From positions 1-14,629 of the forward strand of contig USQK01000044.1 of the NCBI GenBank assembly GCA_900556785.1: DNA of 14,629 nt, given 5' to 3'. The notes below the pieces were generated by a model that was given only the letters and a program-made list of their open reading frames with translations, was not told where the DNA came from and ran no database searches. Below are positions 5,984 through 12,947 of the stretch, piece by piece; the first letter of the stretch is position 1; every line of letters starts with the position of its first letter. Origin of the DNA: an uncultured Veillonella sp. (GTDB taxonomy: Bacteria > Bacillota > Negativicutes > Veillonellales > Veillonellaceae). The translations under genes were made by a program, and so were the position numbers.

Positions 5984-6445
5984 TTAAATTAAACCTTCTA
6001 AATGAAGTACTAATTGGGCTAATGCTGTTGCACAGATGAAAGTACCTGCTGTTACAGCTAATGCAACAGGAATAATGCGCCAAGATAAGCGACGGAATGC
6101 ACCAAGGTCTTTCCCTAAGGATAAACCTGCATAAGCAAGTACAGGTGTTGTAGTAGCAAGGAATGTAACTTGGCTAGTTTTAGCTATAATCCATTCCTGG
6201 CCCGGCATACCTGGTAAGGATGCAACAACACCGACTAAGGAAACCCAGAATACCATAGGTAATTTATTAGCATATGGCAAATTAGAGATCAATGCACCAA
6301 TTGTAGCAAGGACTGCTAAGATAGCCACGCCAACTAAACTATCGCTAAATAGATGTTTACCATCCATTACGTTACCTACTGCAGTGATGATAGCAGCAAT
6401 ACAAATAACGATGACAAATTGTGTTAATTTTTCGCTTTTACTCAT
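5984..6445 (-). CDS. Small polytopic membrane protein, transporter-like, partner of the DUF3100 protein
   Basis: A 153-residue integral membrane protein with about five hydrophobic segments (about 9-26, 34-52, 61-79, 93-110 and 124-146) and a basic loop RRLSWR between the last two. It starts at 6445, overlapping the stop of the DUF3100 gene by 8 bases (ATGAGTAA), with GAGGAGG 9 bases upstream. This strongly implies co-translation and perhaps a complex with the DUF3100 protein. I cannot assign it to a named family. The pair could form one transporter built from two polypeptides. The downstream amidohydrolase suggests that the imported compound is an amide conjugate. Confidence 0.8.
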   Translation of the reverse strand: MSKSEKLTQFVIVICIAAIITAVGNVMDGKHLFSDSLVGVAILAVLATIGALISNLPYANKLPMVFWVSLVGVVASLPGMPGQEWIIAKTSQVTFLATTTPVLAYAGLSLGKDLGAFRRLSWRIIPVALAVTAGTFICATALAQLVLHLEGLI

Positions 6446-7241
6446 GATTTGCTGCCTCCTCTGCTAAATCCTGTTCACGGGTACGGCCTGTAAAGAAGTT
6501 GTATGTTTTTTCCATAACTGGTAAAGAAACAAATAGGCCAAAATATACGCCTAGAACGGTAGTCAACAAGTTTGCAGCCCCAGCAAGAGCCATAATTTGT
6601 TGTTCATAATCTGGATATACTGCAATGATTGGAGCTGTAGCTGCCGCCATCATACTAGCACTACCTACGCCAGCACCCATAGCTAATGCCAATGGATGAA
6701 ACCAACCAGATTGTGCCAACATGCCAGCCAATACGGAGGACCACATAGCACCGATAAGAACGCCACAGATGTACATGCCCATAACACCACGACCCTCAGG
6801 AGAGCTAAAGCCAAATTTGTCGATAATAATCGCTACGTTCGGCTCACGGTCTACAGAGTAACAAGCACCTACTGCTTCACGACGCATACCTACTAACAAA
6901 GCTACAGGTAAACCAAATACAATAGTACCAAAGAAATGGCCAAGCTCTTGTAATAACAATGCCCAGCCTGCACTTGTAAGAATACCAAGATTTGGACCAA
7001 TACCTAAACCTACTTTTACCATCAAGATCATAACGGCAATACCGATATAATCTGCGGATTTTTCCATCTGTTTAATAGTAAGAATTTTAAACTTAGGAAT
7101 AGAAATTAATAAACCTAGAATCAATGTGTACAATAATGGCAACAATACAACAGGACCTAGTTTTTTTATGCCTATAAATTCAGCGACTACAGTTAGTACG
7201 AGCGCTAGAAAATGTATTTTGAGATTTCCCAAAAGCTGCAT
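6438..7241 (-). CDS. DUF3100-like integral membrane protein, putative transporter
   Basis: A 267-residue protein with about seven to eight hydrophobic segments and a charged C-terminal tail (TGRTREQDLAEEA). The central stretch YSVDREPNVAIIIDKFGF at about 128-145, followed by a Gly-rich helix, is the distinctive conserved part and makes me assign it to the DUF3100 type. The family is uncharacterised; members often lie next to M20 peptidases, as here. The start at 7241 is firm, with AGGAGGT five bases upstream. It is the first gene of an operon with its own promoter and a palindrome at 7262-7286. The late stretch GAGVGSASMMAAATAPIIA resembles the discontinuous helices of ion-coupled carriers, which is inference. 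Confidence 0.68.
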   Translation of the reverse strand: MQLLGNLKIHFLALVLTVVAEFIGIKKLGPVVLLPLLYTLILGLLISIPKFKILTIKQMEKSADYIGIAVMILMVKVGLGIGPNLGILTSAGWALLLQELGHFFGTIVFGLPVALLVGMRREAVGACYSVDREPNVAIIIDKFGFSSPEGRGVMGMYICGVLIGAMWSSVLAGMLAQSGWFHPLALAMGAGVGSASMMAAATAPIIAVYPDYEQQIMALAGAANLLTTVLGVYFGLFVSLPVMEKTYNFFTGRTREQDLAEEAANHE

Positions 7242-7261
7242 AATGACCTCCTATAAAAACA

Positions 7262-7286
7262 TATAATATAACATTGTTATATTATA
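7262..7286. promoter_or_regulatory. Perfect 25-base palindrome (putative operator) over the -10 box
   Basis: The arms TATAATATAACA (7262-7273) and TGTTATATTATA (7275-7286) are exact inverted repeats around a single base. On the minus strand the first six bases of the palindrome are the -10 box TATAAT, and the rest covers the probable transcription start. A dimeric repressor bound here would block the promoter. No regulator gene lies in the window. Confidence 0.62.
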
Positions 7287-7310
7287 AATAATTGTTATTA
7301 AAAGTGTCAA
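7281..7310 (-). promoter_or_regulatory. Promoter of the DUF3100 / membrane protein / amidohydrolase operon
   Basis: On the minus strand, TTGACA (7310-7305), an 18-base spacer and TATAAT (7286-7281) are both perfect consensus boxes. The start codon at 7241 follows by about 40 bases with a strong ribosome-binding site. The -10 box lies inside a perfect palindrome, which suggests repression. Confidence 0.82.
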
Positions 7311-7431
7311 CTACAGATGCACATATGTCTATTAGTATTATATTTTTTCATACGTGTCTTAAGATACAGAAAATATATACTAGTTATGCTTACTAGAAAA
7401 TGATATCTCCATTCAACATCTCATAACATAT

Positions 7432-7463
7432 AAAAAAAAGCAGTTTGATTTCTCAAACTGCCT
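7432..7463 (-). terminator. Rho-independent terminator of the core operon (after recO)
   Basis: On the minus strand the perfect stem GCAGTTTGA / TCAAACTGC (7461-7453 and 7448-7440) with a GAAA tetraloop is followed by a run of eight T. It lies 10 bases after the recO stop codon and ends the long operon that enters from the right edge. Confidence 0.93.
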
Positions 7464-7473
7464 TTTACTATCA

Positions 7474-8178
7474 TTAAATTATGGAATTTAAAAACTTAAC
7501 ACTTTGTAATGGTTTACCAATTTCTTGCTCGCAGTATGCAAATAATAGCTTTTCAAGATCCTTCCAAATTGTTTTAGGAAGTTCTATAGGCGTGTCTTCG
7601 CCCCACTGGTAAGCGAGAATTTGAGGTAATCCAGCTTTTACAGAACGCGAAATGCTAAGATTTGTTGTTTCTGTCACTTGTATCCAGAATGGATCAATAC
7701 CATCTTGATGTGAAAAAGCATTAGCACTAGGCACAATCCCTGCGAGGGATAGTAATTGCCATCCTAGCATTATCGTTCCTAGCTGTACATTGCGGCGCCG
7801 TATTTGCTTGGAATAGTTTACAACGGTATCAAACACCTTGCGATCTACATCATACATTGCAAATAGTTCTTGAATGAGCTCACTAGCCACTGCAGCATAA
7901 GCAATATTATCTAAATTTACATCTAATGATTCTACCACATAGGAACCATCAATCTGTGTAACATTTACATATTCACCATCAGGTACGACCGTTATATACA
8001 TGGCACTAAAAGGACGTAAATAGGAACTGTTACGCATGGTCATCATTCGCTTATGTGGTATAGATGCACGAATGAGTCCTAAGCTAGGTGTGATAAAAGT
8101 AAATACAGAGTATAGCTTATGTTTTTTTCGACTAATGACGATGGCAGGTGTATTAAAACCACCATTAAGCTTCTTCAT
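7474..8178 (-). CDS. recO: DNA repair protein RecO
   Basis: RecO of 234 residues, a normal length. It acts in RecFOR recombinational repair, where it binds single-stranded DNA and SSB and loads RecA with RecR. The N-terminal OB-fold part (about 9-75) shows the family pattern AIVISRKKHK....FTFITPSLGLIRASI, followed by a helical domain. The usual zinc-binding cysteines of the C-terminal domain are absent: the only Cys is in LLFAYCEQE near the end. Zinc-free RecO is known in some lineages. It overlaps the CorC-like gene by 14 bases and is the last gene before the terminator. RecO is often found near era, which supports the call. Sequence divergence leaves some doubt. Confidence 0.82.
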   Translation of the reverse strand: MKKLNGGFNTPAIVISRKKHKLYSVFTFITPSLGLIRASIPHKRMMTMRNSSYLRPFSAMYITVVPDGEYVNVTQIDGSYVVESLDVNLDNIAYAAVASELIQELFAMYDVDRKVFDTVVNYSKQIRRRNVQLGTIMLGWQLLSLAGIVPSANAFSHQDGIDPFWIQVTETTNLSISRSVKAGLPQILAYQWGEDTPIELPKTIWKDLEKLLFAYCEQEIGKPLQSVKFLNSII

Positions 8179-9496
8179 GTTCTTCTTCCGTTGTTTCCTC
8201 TTCAGGTAAAGGTGTTACTTTAATACGGGATACGCGATAGCCTTGCATTTGTGTTACTTCAAAGGTATATCCCAATGCATCCACAGTATCACCTACGATT
8301 GGCGTCCGTTCTAAAAGACCAAATACATAGCCCCCAATTGTATCAGAATCAGAATCGTCGATTTCAATGTCCATCATTTCCTCTACTTCATCTACAAGAA
8401 CTTTGCCGTCAAACTCAAAGGATCCATCTGCATAAGCAATTTTAGCTGGTAAGTGTGGTTCATGTTCGTCTTGAATATCCCCAACGAGCTCTTCGATAAT
8501 ATCTTCAAGGCCTACGAGACCAACCATACCACCGTATTCATCTACAACAATAGCTTGATAGATACGACGAGTTCTCATGTATTGTAGCAGTGTGGATAAC
8601 TTCATTACCTCTGGCACAGTTAAGATATCACGTTTTACATTACGCAAATCCTTGCGCGCTTGGTTAGGACGTTCCATGAGGTCCTTAATATGAACTAGAC
8701 CAATAATATGATCCTTATCCTCCACACATAGAGGGTAACGCGTATGTGCTTTAGAGCGAATAAATTTCATCGCTTCATCGTAACCATCTTCAACGAAAAT
8801 ACAGTCCACATCTTGACGCGGTACCATAACCTCTTTAGCTCTACGATCTACAAAGTTAAATACATTGTCAATCAACTCTGATTCCACTTGGTCTAGTTGA
8901 CCTTCTTCATGGCTTCGAGAGATCATCATGCGAATCTCTTCTTCAGAGTACACAAGGTCTAGCTCTGTTAAATATTTTGTTTTGTAAAAGCCCAAAATAA
9001 CAGTGGATATTTTGCTAGCAATCCAAATGAACGGATATACCAAACGACCAGCCGCTACTACGATACGGCTATAGGTATTTACATACTTTGTTGGGAATGA
9101 TAAGCCCAATGCTTTAGGTACGATTTCACCAAAGATTAAAACAATTAAGCTAATTAATAACAATAAAAGTATATCTAGTATGAAGTGCATCCATGTACTA
9201 TGTACATTAAATACCGCTACAAGCCGATCTACGATGTTATCAAATACATAAGTGCCTGTACCAGCAAGAGCCAAAATAAAGAATAAAATCAAAAACTGCG
9301 TCGTATTTAAAAAATACTCAGGGTTTTGATAGAGTTTTAATAAAAACTCTCTATCCTTCTCTAAAAGGATATCCATATCCTCTACATGCTCTTTACGAAG
9401 ACGAGCAAAGGAGAACTTTGCGACCACAAAAAAGTTAATTAAAACAATACATAAAAGACCAAACCCTATGGGTAACAGGCCATCTACACTATCCAT
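8165..9496 (-). CDS. CNNM/CBS/CorC-HlyC domain membrane protein (putative Mg2+/Co2+ exporter)
   Basis: A 443-residue membrane protein. The CNNM (DUF21) transmembrane domain covers about 1-175 with three to four helices and the signature FGEIVPKALGL (122-132). Two CBS domains follow (about 215-340, with VMVPRQDVD at 223-231 and GGMVGLVGLEDIIEELVGD at 322-340), then a CorC_HlyC domain (about 355-430, with DTIGGYVFGLLERTPIVGD at 385-403). The C-terminus is acidic. Members of this family export Mg2+ or Co2+ or affect metal resistance; the older name hemolysin C is misleading. The start at 9496 is chosen because AAAGGA lies six bases upstream; the frame-opening ATG at 9511 has no ribosome-binding site. 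It sits between era and recO and overlaps recO by 14 bases, so these genes are probably co-transcribed. Confidence 0.9.
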   Translation of the reverse strand: MDSVDGLLPIGFGLLCIVLINFFVVAKFSFARLRKEHVEDMDILLEKDREFLLKLYQNPEYFLNTTQFLILFFILALAGTGTYVFDNIVDRLVAVFNVHSTWMHFILDILLLLLISLIVLIFGEIVPKALGLSFPTKYVNTYSRIVVAAGRLVYPFIWIASKISTVILGFYKTKYLTELDLVYSEEEIRMMISRSHEEGQLDQVESELIDNVFNFVDRRAKEVMVPRQDVDCIFVEDGYDEAMKFIRSKAHTRYPLCVEDKDHIIGLVHIKDLMERPNQARKDLRNVKRDILTVPEVMKLSTLLQYMRTRRIYQAIVVDEYGGMVGLVGLEDIIEELVGDIQDEHEPHLPAKIAYADGSFEFDGKVLVDEVEEMMDIEIDDSDSDTIGGYVFGLLERTPIVGDTVDALGYTFEVTQMQGYRVSRIKVTPLPEEETTEEEHEEA

Positions 9497-9549
9497 TATT
9501 ATTCCTTTCATCTAACTATGGAAATACGTTATCTATATATTATATCAAA

Positions 9550-10449
9550 TTATTTTCGATACCCAAGTTCAGATAACATACCAGATTTATTGCGCCAATC
9601 CTTTTTAACCTTAACCCAAAGGTCTAAATACACCTTTGTAGCCAATAGTTTTTGAATATCTGCACGCGCTTCAGCACCAAGTTGTTTTAACAAGGCCCCT
9701 TTTTTACCGATGATGATTCCCTTTTGGGAATCTCGTTCACAGTAGATAGTAGCGCGAATATAGGTTGTGCCATCATCACGGGTTTTCATTTCATCTACAT
9801 CTACAGCGATAGCATGAGGAATTTCGTCACGAGTAGACAATAAGATTTTTTCGCGTACGATATCGGAAATAATTAAACGTTCTGGTTGGTCCGTAATCAT
9901 ATCCTCTGGGAAGTATTGTGGACCTTCCGGTAATGTTTCTTCTAATACATTTAGAACTTCATTTAGGTTCTCTTTATCCTTTGCAGAAATAGGAATAACC
10001 CCTGCAAATGGATATGCATCTTGATAAGATACGATAGATTCTAAAAGCTCTTCTTTTTTGAGAGTATCAATCTTGTTAACGACTAAGAATACAGGAACCT
10101 TTACACGTTTCAATTGTTCAATAATGAAGTTGTCCCCAGGGCCGCGCTTTTCATTACCTGCTACTACAAATAAAACAGCTTCTGTTTCTTTCAAGGACTC
10201 AATGGCAGCGTCTACCATGAATTCACCTAATTTATGTTTTGGCTTATGTACACCTGGCGTATCCATGAAAACAATTTGTTTTGCTTCATCTGTATATACA
10301 CAGATAATGCGGTTACGCGTTGTTTGAGCCTTATCGGATACGATGGCAATTTTGTCGCCAATAAGGGCATTAATTAAGGTAGATTTACCAACATTAGGGC
10401 GTCCTACAACGGCAACAAAGCCAGATTTAAAATGTTCGTTCTTATTCAT
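9550..10449 (-). CDS. era: GTPase Era, ribosome assembly factor
   Basis: Era, 299 residues from the ATG at 10449. It binds the 3' end of 16S rRNA and helps 30S assembly. All G motifs are visible: GRPNVGKS (16-23), TT in the switch I region (43-44), DTPG (63-66), NKID (125-128) and SAK (155-157). The C-terminal KH domain has GIIIGKKG (244-251). The stop at 9550 ends with LGYRK, as is usual for Era. The start overlaps the stop of ybeY by 8 bases (ATGAATAA), a coupling arrangement; GGAGG lies about 12 bases upstream. The longer frame from 10479 would put 10 atypical residues before the conserved N-terminus. The neighbouring ybeY and phoH belong to the same RNA-metabolism cluster. Confidence 0.97.
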   Translation of the reverse strand: MNKNEHFKSGFVAVVGRPNVGKSTLINALIGDKIAIVSDKAQTTRNRIICVYTDEAKQIVFMDTPGVHKPKHKLGEFMVDAAIESLKETEAVLFVVAGNEKRGPGDNFIIEQLKRVKVPVFLVVNKIDTLKKEELLESIVSYQDAYPFAGVIPISAKDKENLNEVLNVLEETLPEGPQYFPEDMITDQPERLIISDIVREKILLSTRDEIPHAIAVDVDEMKTRDDGTTYIRATIYCERDSQKGIIIGKKGALLKQLGAEARADIQKLLATKVYLDLWVKVKKDWRNKSGMLSELGYRK

Positions 10450-10918
10450 TGTATGGTGCATCCTCCCGCACATAACCAAGGTTACCTAAGATAAATTCCT
10501 CTTCCGTACGCATCTCTTTTTTATCTTCATCGTTCATATGGTCATAGCCTAAAATATGTAAGCAACTGTGAGTCGTTAGATACGCTAATTCCCGTTCGAA
10601 GCTATGTCCATATTCGATAGCCTGTTCACGAGTGCGCTCTAAGGAAATAATCATATCCCCAAGTAAGTGATGCTCCTCTTCACTACCTTCATAGTCTTCC
10701 CCTTCATTTAGGGCAAAAGACAATACATCGGTAGGTCTATCAATACCACGATACTCCTTATTAAGCTCATGAATCTTAGCATTATCGCAGAGTAAAATAC
10801 TCATTTCATCTTCTTCAAGACCATATACGCGACTTACTTCATCACAAACTTTACGGATAACGGCCTCAATATTGGAATCCTCTTGAATTCCTTCATCATA
10901 GCTAATATGTATATACAT
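10442..10918 (-). CDS. ybeY: Endoribonuclease YbeY
   Basis: YbeY of 158 residues, a zinc-dependent endoribonuclease that matures 16S rRNA 3' ends and takes part in ribosome quality control. The metal-binding motif HSCLHILGYDH (117-127) supplies the three histidines H117, H121 and H127, and the conserved RPTDVLSF is at 61-68. The ATG at 10918 has AAAGGA five bases upstream, within the end of phoH; the genes are two bases apart. The start/stop overlap with era suggests that the two are translated together. Acidic stretches (GEDYEGSEEEHH at 73-84) are variable parts of the family. Confidence 0.96.
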   Translation of the reverse strand: MYIHISYDEGIQEDSNIEAVIRKVCDEVSRVYGLEEDEMSILLCDNAKIHELNKEYRGIDRPTDVLSFALNEGEDYEGSEEEHHLLGDMIISLERTREQAIEYGHSFERELAYLTTHSCLHILGYDHMNDEDKKEMRTEEEFILGNLGYVREDAPYNE

Positions 10919-10920
10919 GC

Positions 10921-11934
10921 TTATCCTTTCGCTACATGCTCTTTAGATGCTGCGTTAGTTTCCGCAGTCTCACCAGCTAATTTACGTTCATGATACTGAT
11001 CGTAAGCTTTTACAATACGACCTACTAAATCATGACGAACAACGTCTTGGTCGCTAAAGTAAACCATATTAATACCAGGTACATGACGCAATACCTTTTC
11101 AGCTTCACCAAGACCAGATACAACACGTGGTGGCAAGTCAATTTGTGTCTTGTCACCGTTCACAACCATTTTAGAGTTGTTACCTAACCGGGTTAAGAAC
11201 ATCTTCATCTGCTCAGCCGTCGTATTTTGAGCTTCGTCTAGAATAACAAAGGCATTTTCTAAGGTACGACCACGCATATATGCTAGTGGTGCTACCTCGA
11301 TAGTACCGCGTTCCATAAAGCGTTGTACTTGCTCAATGCCAAACATTTCATGTAATGCATCATAAAGAGGTCTCAAATATGGATCTACTTTGTCTTGTAA
11401 TTCACCAGGTAGGAATCCTAACCGTTCACCAGCCTCTACAGCAGGGCGAGTCAAAATAATTTTATCTACATTGCGGTTTTTTAAATAGAATGCAGCTAAC
11501 GCTACGGCCAAGAATGTTTTACCTGTACCGGCAGGGCCAATGCCAAAGGTAATGGTATTTTTACGAATGCTATCTACATAGTATTTTTGACCTTCCGTTT
11601 TAGGCGTAATATTTTTACCGCGCATATTAACGGATAAGGTATCTTCAAACATAGTATGTACAGCATCAGCTTTACCGTTCGCTACAAGTTTTGCCGCAAT
11701 ACGAACTTGGGACTCAGTGATGGTACTGCCTTCACGATATAAAAATACCAGTTCCTCTAACGTGCGATACAAGGCCTCTACTTGTTTTTCATCGCCCTTG
11801 ATAACCACAGTATCACCGCGTGCCACTACATCTGCAGAGATGACTTCAAGCATCATATGCAAATATCGATTATGTTGACCTAGTATGGATTGTGCTAGGT
11901 CATATGTAGGAAATGTAAATACTTGTTCGCTCAT
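10921..11934 (-). CDS. phoH: PhoH-like ATPase
   Basis: PhoH-family P-loop ATPase of 337 residues. The N-terminal region (about 15-100) is a KH-like domain. The ATPase core follows with Walker A GPAGTGKT (133-140), TRPAVEAGERLGFLPG (162-177) and Walker B VILDEAQN (230-237). The function is not fully settled; in many bacteria it lies next to ybeY and is linked to RNA metabolism and stress. The start at 11934 has AGGAGG four bases before the ATG. It lies 8 bases after the radical SAM gene and 2 bases before ybeY. The C-terminal tail (ETAETNAASKEHVAKG) is low-complexity and probably flexible. Confidence 0.96.
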   Translation of the reverse strand: MSEQVFTFPTYDLAQSILGQHNRYLHMMLEVISADVVARGDTVVIKGDEKQVEALYRTLEELVFLYREGSTITESQVRIAAKLVANGKADAVHTMFEDTLSVNMRGKNITPKTEGQKYYVDSIRKNTITFGIGPAGTGKTFLAVALAAFYLKNRNVDKIILTRPAVEAGERLGFLPGELQDKVDPYLRPLYDALHEMFGIEQVQRFMERGTIEVAPLAYMRGRTLENAFVILDEAQNTTAEQMKMFLTRLGNNSKMVVNGDKTQIDLPPRVVSGLGEAEKVLRHVPGINMVYFSDQDVVRHDLVGRIVKAYDQYHERKLAGETAETNAASKEHVAKG

Positions 11935-11942
11935 ACAACCTC

Positions 11943-12908
11943 CTAATCTATAAACTTACGAACGGCTTTGCCGTTTAAATAATCACATAAATCACCTTGA
12001 TGGGCATCCAGTTCGTCTAACTTATCATCAATTAAGTCTTGAACTCGCCACCATCCCATAGACCAATTCGTAAATAACGTATTATCTTCAGGTGCTCGGC
12101 CTACAAGACGTTGTAATACAATGTCAGGATGCAAGTGACGAACAAAATTCACAACCCGATCAGCATATTCTTCTGCACTGATTAAGGTGAACTGACCTTC
12201 TTGGTACCACTTGGCCATAAATGTATTTTTCACAATATATAGAGCATGCAGTTTAACTTGATCTACACCAAGGGCTGACAAAATGCGGGCACCTTCGATT
12301 GTATCCTTCATCGTGTCCCATGGAAGATTTACTATCATATGGGTTGTTACATTAAATCCATATCTCTTAATGCGTAGTACAGCATCAATAAACTGTGCTA
12401 AATCATGGCCACGATTAATCTTCTCAAGGGTATCATAATTGACCGTTTGCAATCCTAATTCAATATAGATATCCTTTTGAAAGCGATCTCTAATATCAGC
12501 CAATATGTCTAAGTATTCATCGGCAATACAATCTGGTCGCGTCGCAATAGCAATACCTACCGCTTCGTCGATGCAGCCTTGCTCCATATAGCTTTTAAAA
12601 TCATCAAGTCCCAAATAGGTATTGCTAAAGTTTTGATAATAAGGTATGAATTTTTTCGCCTTATATTTAGGACCTATGTGAGCAATGTTTTCCTCTAATT
12701 GCATGCGCACTGTCATCCATGCAGGACGATTTTCATAGCCCGCACCGATTTCACCGCAGAAGGTACAGCCTCCTACGCCGGCCGAACCATCTCGATTTGG
12801 ACACGTAAGCGGTAAGGCAACAGGCAATTTATAAACCTTTTCCCCATATGTTTCTTTATAATATTTAGATACCATGCGGTATCGTTTTGGTCTCGTTGTA
12901 TCGGTCAT
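11943..12908 (-). CDS. Radical SAM protein, YhcC / TIGR01212 type
   Basis: A radical SAM protein of 321 residues. The iron-sulfur motif is of the expanded type: C36 in CPNRDGS, then GGCTFC with C48 and C51, a spacing of Cx11Cx2C, typical of the YhcC/TIGR01212 family and unlike the usual Cx3Cx2C. Other conserved parts are IPYYQNFSNTYL, IATRPDCI, ELGLQT and HMIVNLPWDT. The family's reaction is not known with certainty. The start at 12908 is preceded by AATAGGAG. It follows the B12-binding radical SAM gene by 39 bases and precedes phoH by 8, so it is in the same operon. Full length, with no sign of damage. Confidence 0.92.
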   Translation of the reverse strand: MTDTTRPKRYRMVSKYYKETYGEKVYKLPVALPLTCPNRDGSAGVGGCTFCGEIGAGYENRPAWMTVRMQLEENIAHIGPKYKAKKFIPYYQNFSNTYLGLDDFKSYMEQGCIDEAVGIAIATRPDCIADEYLDILADIRDRFQKDIYIELGLQTVNYDTLEKINRGHDLAQFIDAVLRIKRYGFNVTTHMIVNLPWDTMKDTIEGARILSALGVDQVKLHALYIVKNTFMAKWYQEGQFTLISAEEYADRVVNFVRHLHPDIVLQRLVGRAPEDNTLFTNWSMGWWRVQDLIDDKLDELDAHQGDLCDYLNGKAVRKFID

Positions 12909-12947
12909 AACACTCCTATTTAACTAACCAATCATCGCTTGTGAAAT

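Noticed and set aside
4667..6896. Plus-strand reading frames of 61-124 codons at 4667-4852, 5069-5443 and 6696-6896
   Set aside because: They lie opposite the amidohydrolase and DUF3100 genes, which show clear family motifs; they have no recognisable motifs and read like antisense shadows.
7354..7367. Near-palindrome GTGTCTTAAGATAC between recO and the DUF3100 promoter
   Set aside because: Short and imperfect, about 45 bases upstream of the -35 box; no clear reason to call it an operator.
8251..10327. Plus-strand frames at 8251-8445 and 10058-10327
   Set aside because: They are antisense to the CorC-like gene and to era, both unambiguous, and have no supporting features.
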